Part shown: positions 1 through 6,623 of the stretch, in pieces | Layout of the letters: every line of letters begins with the position of its first letter | Position numbering within the stretch: position 1 is the stretch's first letter | Assembly (NCBI GenBank): GCA_014804565.1 | Contig: JAAUZN010000065.1 | Location: 1-10,314 of the forward strand | Reading direction: 5' to 3' | DNA: 10,314 nt | Source: Lachnospiraceae bacterium | GTDB taxonomy: Bacteria; Bacillota; Clostridia; Lachnospirales; Lachnospiraceae | Translations under genes and position numbers: made by a program | The notes under the pieces: generated by a model | Seen by the model: the letters and a program-made list of their open reading frames with translations, nothing else | Database searches by the model: none | What the model was told of the DNA's origin: nothing

Positions 1-2
1 AA

Positions 3-1001
3 GCATTTTCATTAATTGATGGGCTGATTTGTGAAATAGAAAACTGTTATGAAAACAAACAAAGCATAATTGGACTTATGAAAACAATTAAAAGTATTAT
101 TCCCTATGTACTTCTTTTTTATTTTCGCAGTGGTGCATTGTTACAGGAATATTCAATGGATGCTGAAGAACCTAAAAATACGAAAGTTGAAAGAATGCTT
201 ATGAATATAATGGATGTTAATTATATTCGCGGATTGAAGAATACCATTTGTAATTATTATAAGTGTGGAATAATTGTTGATGAGGAAGAACGTTTTTTGT
301 TGAGCGATCAGTATATTTCTACTGTTGCATTGATGTATAAAAACAGATTTTCAAATGCTTCAAATCGACAAATAGGTATGAAAGAAACAATGATCTTGAT
401 ACCATTAACATCAAAGTTTTATATTGTATTTTACAACGGAAGGGTTCCTTCTTATATTGGAGATAACGTGTTTTCTGTATTAAATGATGATAGTGTTAAT
501 GAAATAAATGATGTGATATTTCAGAATTCTTACGTGAAGTGCGTTGGAAAAAGTGAAAGCGAATTAGAGCGAGTTAAGAGTGTTTCACTTGAATCATGCA
601 GTCCAATAAAATGTATACTGAAATATAGTGATGGAAGCATTCAGGACAGGATAATAAAAAGGGAAGTCTTTTTATATGATGAGGATAAAGATATGAATGC
701 ACATTCTTATGAGTATATGTCTACCTATATTAGTGATATAAAGGGTAAATTAGGAAGAAATGATTTCTGCGTTTGTGGAAGTGGAATTAAGTATAAGAAG
801 TGTTGCATGAAGAAATATGAAACTGCTGCGCGGATATTAAGGGAAACGCAAAATCCTAGAATGCAGAATTATACGATCCCTGGAGTTTTGGTTACAGAGG
901 ATTCTATATTAGAATATCAGGGACCGCAAGAGAAAATGACTAATAGGCACGATAGGGGTGTAATAGATAAGATATTTGAAATGACAGAAAGTGATTCTTA
1001 A
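3..1001 (+). CDS. DUF4238-like protein with C-terminal SEC-C zinc motif, 5' partial
   Basis: The frame is open from base 3 without a stop, so the gene starts outside the window; the ATG at 78 is probably internal. The visible protein is about 332 residues. Its middle part (FLLSDQ, then ILIPLTSKFYIVFYNG, then VNEINDVIFQNSYVKCVG) has the pattern of DUF4238 proteins: a 'still in place' Asp, a 'PL' strand, and an Asn-rich helix before a final strand. The N-terminal HxxP region of that family would lie upstream. Near the C-terminus GRNDFCVCGSGIKYKKCC is a textbook SEC-C motif (Cys codons at 768, 774, 801 and 804), a small zinc-binding module first known from the SecA tail. A variable tail of about 60 residues follows. 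The gene is much richer in A and T than those from 1179 on, which suggests horizontal transfer. Function is unknown. The SEC-C call is secure; the DUF4238 call is from pattern memory. Confidence 0.75.
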   Translation, partial: AFSLIDGLICEIENCYENKQSIIGLMKTIKSIIPYVLLFYFRSGALLQEYSMDAEEPKNTKVERMLMNIMDVNYIRGLKNTICNYYKCGIIVDEEERFLLSDQYISTVALMYKNRFSNASNRQIGMKETMILIPLTSKFYIVFYNGRVPSYIGDNVFSVLNDDSVNEINDVIFQNSYVKCVGKSESELERVKSVSLESCSPIKCILKYSDGSIQDRIIKREVFLYDEDKDMNAHSYEYMSTYISDIKGKLGRNDFCVCGSGIKYKKCCMKKYETAARILRETQNPRMQNYTIPGVLVTEDSILEYQGPQEKMTNRHDRGVIDKIFEMTESDS

Positions 1002-1006
1002 AATCT

Positions 1007-1061
1007 TTAGTAGTAAGTTACAGCCCTTTTACTACTAACTTTACTACTAACAGGTAGTAAC
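1007..1061. repeat. Cluster of TTTACTACTAAC direct and inverted repeats
   Basis: TTTACTACTAAC occurs twice in perfect tandem (1028-1039 and 1040-1051). An inverted copy, TTAGTAGTAA, lies at 1007-1016, and a shorter inverted copy, GGTAGTAAC, at 1053-1061. The cluster starts six bases after the stop of the AT-rich gene, where composition changes. Closely spaced short repeats of this kind are typical of arm-type integrase binding sites at the end of an integrated element; that role is inferred. The outer arms could also form a hairpin, but no T-run follows. Confidence 0.7.
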
Positions 1062-1084
1062 AACTTGCTCCATTTTGCTATATT

Positions 1085-1113
1085 TTGTCAAGACGATAAG
1101 CCAGATAAATATT
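1085..1113 (+). promoter_or_regulatory. Possible sigma-A promoter of the phosphatase/oxidase pair
   Basis: TTGTCA (1085-1090), a 17-base spacer and AATATT (1108-1113) match the -35 element at 5 of 6 and the -10 element at 4 of 6. It sits about 60 bases before the phosphatase start. The region is AT-rich, so a chance match is possible. Confidence 0.35.
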
Positions 1114-1178
1114 TTACATATTCCCAGAATCCCTTGCAAAGCAGGGCATTTCACGACATATTAAGGAGATGGATAACA

Positions 1179-1643
1179 ATGATAAAAATACTTTTCGTCT
1201 GCCACGGCAACATCTGCCGCAGCACCATGGCCGAGAGCGTCTTCACCCACATGATCACCCAGCAGGGACTCGCCCAACAATTCCACATCGCCTCCGCAGC
1301 CACCAGCCGCGAAGAGATCGGCAACTCGCCGCACTACGGTACGGTGAATAAACTGCGTGCCGTAGGCATTCCTGTGGTTCCCCACCGTGCGGTGCAGATG
1401 ACAAAAGCGGATTATAAAAATTATGATTATATCATCGGCATGGACGGCATGAATATCCGAAATATGTTAAGGATTCTGGGGAGCGATCCGGAGCATAAGG
1501 TGTACAAGCTTCTTGATTTCGGCGCTCACTCCCGTGATATAGCGGATCCCTGGTACACAGGAAATTTCGATCTTACCTATGAGGACATCGTGGAGGGATG
1601 CGAGGCATTGCTTGCGTATCTGCAAAAGGAAGGGATGGTGTAA
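1179..1643 (+). CDS. Low-molecular-weight protein-tyrosine phosphatase
   Basis: This 154-residue protein has the usual family length of about 150-160. It opens with the phosphate-binding loop MIKILFVCHGNICRS: C8 is the nucleophile and R14 binds phosphate (C-X5-R-S). The general acid is D123 in ADPWYTG near the C-terminus. The enzyme hydrolyses phosphotyrosine through a cysteinyl-phosphate intermediate in the cytoplasm; members also act on phosphoarginine or in control of capsule kinases, and none of these substrates can be chosen from this context. The frame is open upstream to an ATG at 1065, but AAGGAG at 1163-1168 and the family N-terminus fix the start at 1179. The next gene follows after one base, so the two are probably cotranscribed and translationally coupled. 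Confidence 0.93.
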   Translation: MIKILFVCHGNICRSTMAESVFTHMITQQGLAQQFHIASAATSREEIGNSPHYGTVNKLRAVGIPVVPHRAVQMTKADYKNYDYIIGMDGMNIRNMLRILGSDPEHKVYKLLDFGAHSRDIADPWYTGNFDLTYEDIVEGCEALLAYLQKEGMV

Positions 1644-1644
1644 A

Positions 1645-2667
1645 ATGACCTATCAGGAATTGTTGGAAAAGGCAAAAGAAAATATTGGTACATACTGTAA
1701 GGCCTGTCCGGTCTGTAACGGGCTTGCCTGCAAAAATCAGATCCCTGGACCGGGAGCCAAGGGAACCGGAGACACAGCGGCCAGAAACTATGCGAAATGG
1801 CAGGAGATCCGGGTCAATATGGATACGCTGTGTGAGCAGAAAACGCCGGACACTTCTCTGGAGCTGTTTGGCAGAACCTTCCGCTATCCCTTTTTTGCGG
1901 GGCCGGTAGGGGCGGTCAGTCAGCATTACAGTGATAAGTATGATGATCTGTCCTACAATGATATCATGCTGAAAGCCTGCAGGGACAACGGAAGCGCGGC
2001 GTTTACCGGGGACGGTATCAATCCGGATGTGGTCAGACAGGCGGCGCAGGCTCTGGCGCAGGTGGACGGTCAGGGCATTCCAACGATCAAACCCTGGAAT
2101 ATGGAAACGATCCGGGAGAAGATGACACTCTGTAAGGAGGCGGGCTGCTTTGCACTGGCGATGGATGTGGACGCGGCGGGACTGCCTTTCCTCAAAAATA
2201 TGACGCCACCTGCGGGCAGCAAGAGTGTGGAACAGTTGAAAGAGATTGTACAGATGGCAGGTGTACCCTTTATTGTAAAGGGTATTATGACGGTAAAAGG
2301 CGCCTTGAAAGCCAAAGAAGCGGGTGCGGCGGCGATCGTTGTCAGCAATCATGGCGGTCGTGTGCTGGATCAGTGCCCGGCGACAGCGGAGGTGCTTACG
2401 GAAATTGCGGACGCTCTGCAGGGAAGCGATATGAAGATTTTGGTGGACGGCGGCATCCGGAGCGGTACGGATATTTTTAAGGCGCTTGCTATGGGAGCCG
2501 ACGGCGTGCTGATATGCAGACCCTTTGTGACGGCGCTTTATGGGGGCGGTGCCGAGGGCGTCAGTCTTTACATAGATAAGCTGGCGGGAGAACTTCGGGA
2601 TACCATGGAAATGTGCGGGGCAGGGACTCTGCGTGAGATTACCAGGGATATGGTGCGCATCGGATGA
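1645..2667 (+). CDS. FMN-dependent alpha-hydroxy-acid oxidising protein
   Basis: This is a 340-residue TIM-barrel enzyme of the lactate oxidase/glycolate oxidase/L-lactate dehydrogenase (cytochrome) family, which oxidises 2-hydroxy acids using FMN. Visible landmarks are the FMN-binding lysine K212 in IVKGIMT; SNHGGRVLD with catalytic H236 and substrate-binding R239; and the phosphate-binding stretch DGGIRSGTDIFKALAMGAD starting at D268. The order matches the family, though at 340 residues it is somewhat shorter than classic members at the N-terminus. Unusually, the N-terminus carries C18, C21, C24 and C29 (YCKACPVCNGLAC), which could hold a metal or iron-sulfur centre. The start at 1645 lies one base after the phosphatase stop, and AAGGAAGGG at 1628-1636 serves as ribosome binding site. 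The substrate is not readable from sequence; lactate is the default guess. A distant alternative is a type 2 isopentenyl-diphosphate isomerase, but the SNHGGR motif argues for the hydroxy-acid enzymes. Confidence 0.88.
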   Translation: MTYQELLEKAKENIGTYCKACPVCNGLACKNQIPGPGAKGTGDTAARNYAKWQEIRVNMDTLCEQKTPDTSLELFGRTFRYPFFAGPVGAVSQHYSDKYDDLSYNDIMLKACRDNGSAAFTGDGINPDVVRQAAQALAQVDGQGIPTIKPWNMETIREKMTLCKEAGCFALAMDVDAAGLPFLKNMTPPAGSKSVEQLKEIVQMAGVPFIVKGIMTVKGALKAKEAGAAAIVVSNHGGRVLDQCPATAEVLTEIADALQGSDMKILVDGGIRSGTDIFKALAMGADGVLICRPFVTALYGGGAEGVSLYIDKLAGELRDTMEMCGAGTLREITRDMVRIG

Positions 2668-2689
2668 CATGAACGGGCGAAATCATGTC
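2666..2689 (+). repeat. Short inverted repeat overlapping the oxidase stop codon
   Basis: GACATGA (2666-2672) and TCATGTC (2683-2689) are perfect 7-base complements around a 10-base loop. No T-run follows, so it is not a clear terminator and read-through into the next operon is possible. It may be coincidental. Confidence 0.3.
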
Positions 2690-2711
2690 GTGAATAAAGC
2701 GGCGCCTGCAT

Positions 2712-2738
2712 TAAGAGAAGGGGCAAATGATCCGATAT
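2712..2738 (+). promoter_or_regulatory. Near-consensus sigma-D/sigma-28 (motility) promoter
   Basis: TAAG (2712-2715), exactly 15 bases, then TCCGATAT (2731-2738) compares with the Bacillus sigma-D consensus TAAA-N15-GCCGATAT: 3 of 4 and 7 of 8 matches at the ideal spacing. It lies about 55 bases before the start of a three-gene operon whose second product resembles a flagellar cap protein, which strengthens the call. No convincing sigma-A promoter is seen in the same gap (2668-2792). Confidence 0.62.
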
Positions 2739-2792
2739 TTATTATAGAAATGGCGAAGTAGATATACTGTCATGGGACAGGAGGAACATAGG

Positions 2793-3914
2793 ATGCAGGT
2801 TAAGATAGGAAATAACGAGAATCAGACAATCAACACAAGTCTGCAGGCACAGGAGAAAGCGGCGAAAGGCGCGCGCAAGGAAGCGGTGAAAAGGAAGAAC
2901 ACCATTTTTGCGGGTGATCTGCCTATAAATAAAGATCCGATCGAGTTACGCAAGCAGCAGGCGCAGAAGAAGGCCATGAAGTTTGTGAAGGATGCCTGGG
3001 CGGGTGACCGCAAGCTGGATCAGAGTCAGGAGGAGATCCGTGCGAAGCTCAGAGAACTGCTGGATGAGTCAGAGGCTAATCAAGAGCTTGCGCAGGGCAA
3101 CACGGAGAGAATAAAAAATCTACGCCAGAAGTACGGTGTGGATGCAGATTCGCAGGAACAGAAGGATCTGGATTTGCTTATGAAAGCGGCGAACCAGGAA
3201 TCTCTCACGGAGGATGAGGAAGCAAGATTGGCTGAGATGGGCCCCCAGAGGGAGTATCTGGCATTGCTTTCGAAGAAGATGATTTCTACGGAACCTTTTA
3301 CGGAGAGTGATAAGGCAAGGTTGGACGAACTGGGGGAATCGTTGACGGAGTATCAGCGGAGTTGTCTGGAGATCAATGAAGAGCGGTCTGTCTATCAGAG
3401 AAGGGACGCGCGTACGCAGAATTATATACAGGAGCTCCAGTCCTCCCTCACGGATATGAAGATTGAGCGGTTAAAATACCACAAAATGGTGGATGCCCAG
3501 GAGAAAGCCGATAAGGTCATGGAGCAGGCCAGTGAGGAGATTGTGGGTCTTTTAGTGGATGAAGCCAAAGATCATGTGGATGAGACCTACGAGGAGCAGA
3601 GAGAAGCGGCGGAGAAGAAGGCCGAGGAGAAGGAAGAGCAGGAAGAGAAGCAGGAGAAGATAGAGAAACAGAGGGAACTGATCGAGGCTCGTGTGGATGC
3701 CGCACAGGAGCAGACTCACGAGGCGAGGGAAGCACAGAGAGAGCAGGAAAGAGACGCCAGAGAAGAGGCACAACTCATGAAGGATATGGCTGAGGGCGGA
3801 CTGGATGTTGCAGGTACAAGCGCTGCGGTGAAAGCGGAGATCAAGGATATGCTGCAGAAGATGAAGCTGATCGAGGCGGATATCAAGGGCATTGAGGTGG
3901 ACGAGGAAATATAA
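2793..3914 (+). CDS. Unrecognised charged coiled-coil protein, first gene of putative motility-regulon operon
   Basis: This 373-residue cytoplasmic-looking protein has no signal peptide or membrane segment. I do not recognise its family. Residues 1-70 contain a less repetitive stretch (NTIFAGDLPINKDP, then a basic helix). Residues about 136-181 hold an internal repeat: LTEDEEARLAEMG (138-150) and FTESDKARLDELG (169-181), 31 residues apart. Residues about 262-335 are a nearly pure Glu/Lys/Arg/Gln/Ala helix expected to form a long coiled coil, and a short amphipathic C-terminal helix follows (VKAEIKDMLQKMKLIEADIKG). An in-frame ATG exists at 2772, but AGGAGG at 2779-2784 lies eight bases before the ATG at 2793, which decides the start. 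The next two genes follow on the same strand with gaps of 33 and 5 bases. Such proteins often act as scaffolds, export chaperones or length rulers; that is speculation here. Confidence 0.85.
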   Translation: MQVKIGNNENQTINTSLQAQEKAAKGARKEAVKRKNTIFAGDLPINKDPIELRKQQAQKKAMKFVKDAWAGDRKLDQSQEEIRAKLRELLDESEANQELAQGNTERIKNLRQKYGVDADSQEQKDLDLLMKAANQESLTEDEEARLAEMGPQREYLALLSKKMISTEPFTESDKARLDELGESLTEYQRSCLEINEERSVYQRRDARTQNYIQELQSSLTDMKIERLKYHKMVDAQEKADKVMEQASEEIVGLLVDEAKDHVDETYEEQREAAEKKAEEKEEQEEKQEKIEKQRELIEARVDAAQEQTHEAREAQREQERDAREEAQLMKDMAEGGLDVAGTSAAVKAEIKDMLQKMKLIEADIKGIEVDEEI

Positions 3915-3947
3915 GACTAAAAAGACAGACGGAAAAGGGGTATTGTT

Positions 3948-4676
3948 ATGAGAGTCACAAGAAATTACAGAAATAGTATGGTAAATCCCAGAAAGAACAG
4001 TAAAAATGAGCAGGCGTCGCTTATACAGAATGCCTTAAAGCGCAACAGCACCAGCAGCCGTGCGAGCAGACTGGCGAGTATTTTGGGAAATAAGAACACC
4101 TCCACGACCAGTGCCCTGGCAGGAAGGGATTTTATCACTTCCACTGCGAAGTCGCAGAAGTTTTACTATGATATGCAATATCACGCAAATCAGGTAGAGG
4201 AGTATGCGGATGCGCTGAAGAGTTCCAATAAGAACTCTGTCTACGACAAGGCGAGAGAGAGCGGCAGCACAGAGCAGATCGTGTCAGATATTAAGGGCTT
4301 TGTGGCACAGTATAACAATATGTTAAGCGACTTGGAGGAATCCGGAACCAGAGCGGATTCCAGTATTTTAAGCCAGATCAATAGTATGGCAAGATTGGCG
4401 GAAAAGGATCTGGCGGCTACGGGTATTTCCCGGAAGTCGGACGGCACGCTGGTGATCGATGAGGAGAAGCTGGCGGCGGCAGATGTGGATACACTGGAGA
4501 AGGTATGGGGCGGCAGCGGATTTGCCTCTAAGGCGAGCACCAAGGCAGGCACTGTGGCGGCGACAGCGGAGAAGAACATTGAGGCGGAGAAGAGCAGCGT
4601 CTACAGTCCTTTTGACAGGGCGAATCTCTACAGCAGTTCTAATTCTGCCGGGAAGTACTTTAACTATCGCAGGTAA
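3948..4676 (+). CDS. FliD C-terminal-domain-like protein, truncated family relative
   Basis: This is a 242-residue protein without signal peptide or membrane segments. Residues about 110-192 follow the layout of the C-terminal domain of flagellar cap/hook-associated protein 2 (FliD): a helix IVSDIKGFVAQYNNMLSDL, a second helix, then LAATGISRKSDGTLVIDEEKL, and finally VWGGSGFASK. In FliD these read roughly 'FV.aYN.l', 'La.iGi....G.l.iDe.kL' and 'lF.G..GfA'. FliD proteins are usually well over 400 residues and have an N-terminal polymerisation domain that is absent here. The N-terminus (1-60) is basic and rich in Ser, Asn and Arg; the C-terminus is rich in Ser, Tyr and Asn and ends NYRR. The start at 3948 follows AAAAGGGG at 3933-3940. 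The likeness suggests a flagellum-associated or exported filament-binding protein, consistent with the upstream sigma-D-like promoter. The likeness is by eye, not by profile search. Confidence 0.8.
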   Translation: MRVTRNYRNSMVNPRKNSKNEQASLIQNALKRNSTSSRASRLASILGNKNTSTTSALAGRDFITSTAKSQKFYYDMQYHANQVEEYADALKSSNKNSVYDKARESGSTEQIVSDIKGFVAQYNNMLSDLEESGTRADSSILSQINSMARLAEKDLAATGISRKSDGTLVIDEEKLAAADVDTLEKVWGGSGFASKASTKAGTVAATAEKNIEAEKSSVYSPFDRANLYSSSNSAGKYFNYRR

Positions 4677-4681
4677 AGCGG

Positions 4682-5419
4682 ATGAATCATATAAACTGGG
4701 TACAGCAGAGCGAAGATTATAAGACGGAATACCATGTTTTGAAATGGAAGAGTTCTCATTTCCATGAGCCCTACGCGAGGCGGAATGTAGGCAATATGCC
4801 AAAGCAGCCCAGCGCTGCCGCTGCTGCGGCCGCTGAGGAGATGAAGACTGAGGCGGAAGGACTGGCATTAGGGCTTGCGGATAAACGAAAGAGCGGGACT
4901 CGTCCCGGCTTTGGCATGGGCGATTACATAGCACAGGGAGCGTCCGGAGAAGACAGAGGGCGCGACGGTGTGAGCATCTCGGCTCAGGGTACCAGGGAAC
5001 AGAACGCCGCAGTGCAGGCACAGATCGCGGTACAGAGTGTAAGTCAGACTGCCGTGCAGGCGGCCCAGATTCATGCGGCGGAGGCAGTGGTGGTGTCGCC
5101 GGCGGATGAGACCACGGCAGTGGAGGCAGAAGAGGAGCGGGCGAACCGGGAGAATACCACGGTAGCGGAGACAGGACGGGGGAATATCCGTAACCGTCTT
5201 AAAGAGAGCGCCAAGCGGTTACAGGAGGCGTATCAGAGACAAAAAGAAAAAGCGGCAAAGCTGTTGCCGCTTAAACAGATCAAAGAGGAAAAGCCCAGGG
5301 AAAAAGCGAAGGGCACACGGATGGCAGACAAGGAGGCAATGCTCTCCATGCAGGCCGAAAATCATTATCTGTTAGATTCCTACGATCATAATGGAAACTA
5401 CAGCACGCTAGGGAAATAG
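4682..5419 (+). CDS. Unrecognised Ala/Gln-rich protein with basic tail, third gene of operon
   Basis: This 245-residue protein belongs to no family I recognise. Residues 1-39 have normal complexity with several aromatics (INWVQQ, YHVLKWKSSHFHEPYARR). Residues 40-160 are low-complexity, with a run of seven Ala (45-51) and Ala/Gln/Val repeats that look disordered or loosely helical. Residues about 168-212 are a strongly basic helix (RNRLKESAKRLQEAYQRQKEKAAK). The end is again of normal complexity (ENHYLLDSYDHNGNYSTLGK) and looks like a short conserved motif. The gap to the preceding gene is only five bases, and its ribosome binding site is weak (AGG at 4671-4673, overlapping the previous stop), so translational coupling is likely. 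Alternation of ordered ends with a flexible middle would suit a linker or adaptor; this is inference. Bases 5241-5272 within the gene also form a terminator for the opposite strand. Confidence 0.78.
   Translation: MNHINWVQQSEDYKTEYHVLKWKSSHFHEPYARRNVGNMPKQPSAAAAAAAEEMKTEAEGLALGLADKRKSGTRPGFGMGDYIAQGASGEDRGRDGVSISAQGTREQNAAVQAQIAVQSVSQTAVQAAQIHAAEAVVVSPADETTAVEAEEERANRENTTVAETGRGNIRNRLKESAKRLQEAYQRQKEKAAKLLPLKQIKEEKPREKAKGTRMADKEAMLSMQAENHYLLDSYDHNGNYSTLGK
5241..5272 (-). terminator. Intrinsic terminator on minus strand, embedded in convergent coding sequence
   Basis: Read on the minus strand, AGCGGCAA (5271-5264) pairs perfectly with TTGCCGCT (5258-5251) around a five-base loop; one more A:T pair extends the stem. 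The tract TTTTCTTTTT follows at once (5250-5241). On the plus strand there is no T-run behind the stem. It is about 150 bases beyond the stop of the minus-strand aldo/keto reductase and the only strong candidate to end its transcript. Confidence 0.72.
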
Positions 5420-5420
5420 A

Positions 5421-6599
5421 TCAGTTCCACTTTACCAGCTTGTGGGCAAGTTTCAGCGCGATGCGCATATAAAAGGGCTGTAAGGCCTTTTTTGCGTTTT
5501 GCAGCTCCTTACGAATCTCAATATGCTGGGGACAATGCTTTTCACAGGCGCCGCACTGGATACATTTGTCCACAGAGGCGGGATTCTTTTTCAGGGAAGT
5601 GACTTGCGCGTACTCAAACCGTGTAGACAGCTTTTTGGCATTGGCCGTCTGGTTATAGCAGCGAAAAGCGGTAGGGATATCCACCCCCTGCGGGCAGGGC
5701 ATACAATAACCGCAGCCGGTACAGCCCACCTTCAGGTTCGCGTTTATCTTTGCACGTAACGTCTGAATCATGCTGTGATCGCTTTCCGTGAAAGCGCCTG
5801 CTTTCGCGGCGCACGCGCTGTCTATATTCTGCTGCACCATCTCCAGGGAATTCATGCCGGAGAGTACACAGGTCACCTCAGGCTGATCCCACAGCCAGTG
5901 AAAAGCCCACTCGGCAGGAGTACGTTTTACGGGATGAACTGTGAGCACCTCCTTGGCGGCATCGGGCAGATTTACCAGTCTGCCGCCGCGCAGAGGCTCC
6001 ATGATGACCACCGGAATGCTTTTGTCGTGGGCATAATGAAGACCTTTTCTCCCGGCCTGAGTATGTTCGTCAAAATAATTATATTGTATCTGACAGAAAT
6101 CCCAGTCGTAGGCATCGATCAGAGACTTGAAGGTGGCAGTGTCGCCGTGGAAGGAGAAACCGATGTTGCGAATGGCGCCTGTTTTCTTTTTCTCGGCGAT
6201 CCAGGATTCTATTCCGATGCTCTTCAGCCGGTTCCAGACATTCACATCAAAGAGCATATGCATCAGATAATAATCTATATGATCTGTCCGCAGACGTTTG
6301 AGCTGCTCGTTGAACAGCTTTTCTATGGACGCCTCATTTTTTAGCATGTAGTAGGGGAGCTTGGTGGCAATATATACCTGATCCCGGCAATGGTTGCGCT
6401 CTAGGATCGTGCCGAGGGCCTCCTCGCTGCCGCCGTAAATGTAGGCGGTGTCGAAATAGTTGACACCGTTTTCGATGGCAAGCATGACTTCCTTCTCGGC
6501 CTTTTCCAGATTGATCCTGCCGCCGGTGCCGGAGAACCGCATACATCCGTAACCGAGGATGGATACCTCAGTGCCGTCTTTCATTTTTCTATACTGCAT
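5421..6599 (-). CDS. Aldo/keto reductase with C-terminal 4Fe-4S ferredoxin domain
   Basis: The 392-residue protein joins an aldo/keto reductase barrel (about 1-285) to an iron-sulfur domain (about 290-365). The catalytic tetrad is visible as D50 and Y55 (YFDTAYIYG), K80 (IATKLP) and H114 (YYLMHML). The tail has two cysteine sets: C293, C296, C299, C302 followed by Pro, and C346, C349, C352, C356 followed by Pro, as expected for two 4Fe-4S clusters. This architecture is common in anaerobic Firmicutes and is usually annotated as an 'aldo/keto reductase, 4Fe-4S binding'; the physiological substrate is not known. The clusters imply electron exchange with ferredoxin or flavodoxin rather than NADPH alone. 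An AGGAGG ribosome binding site lies at 6606-6611 on the minus strand. It has its own promoter (6624-6652), and its stop is one base from that of the convergent operon. Confidence 0.93.
   Translation of the reverse strand: MQYRKMKDGTEVSILGYGCMRFSGTGGRINLEKAEKEVMLAIENGVNYFDTAYIYGGSEEALGTILERNHCRDQVYIATKLPYYMLKNEASIEKLFNEQLKRLRTDHIDYYLMHMLFDVNVWNRLKSIGIESWIAEKKKTGAIRNIGFSFHGDTATFKSLIDAYDWDFCQIQYNYFDEHTQAGRKGLHYAHDKSIPVVIMEPLRGGRLVNLPDAAKEVLTVHPVKRTPAEWAFHWLWDQPEVTCVLSGMNSLEMVQQNIDSACAAKAGAFTESDHSMIQTLRAKINANLKVGCTGCGYCMPCPQGVDIPTAFRCYNQTANAKKLSTRFEYAQVTSLKKNPASVDKCIQCGACEKHCPQHIEIRKELQNAKKALQPFYMRIALKLAHKLVKWN
5471..5493 (+). terminator. Possible plus-strand terminator inside the reductase gene
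   Basis: AAAAGG (5471-5476) pairs with CCTTTT (5486-5491) over a nine-base loop, and a six-T run covers 5488-5493. The stem is short and mostly A:T, so the call is weak. It lies 52 bases after the stop of the three-gene operon and no better candidate is seen nearby. Confidence 0.35.
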
Positions 6600-6623
6600 A
6601 ATATACCTCCTGCTGTTGTTCTT

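Noticed and set aside
1007..1061. CRISPR array suggested by repeated TACTACTAAC units
   Set aside because: The units are only 10-12 bases, partly inverted, and have no spacers of regular length.
1065..1178. 38-codon N-terminal extension of the phosphatase
   Set aside because: The family starts directly at MIKILFVCHG and AAGGAG at 1163-1168 serves the ATG at 1179; the extension crosses the probable attachment region and promoter.
1573..2670. Long open frame (365 codons) on the minus strand
   Set aside because: It lies wholly opposite the FMN oxidase gene; its product is rich in Arg and His with no family pattern, as expected of an antisense shadow.
4368..5021. Open frame of 217 codons on the minus strand
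   Set aside because: It overlaps two genes of the plus-strand operon and its product is Arg/Ser/Pro-rich without recognisable motifs.
5775..6344. Open frame of 189 codons on the plus strand
   Set aside because: It is opposite the well-supported aldo/keto reductase and shows no domain or ribosome binding site.
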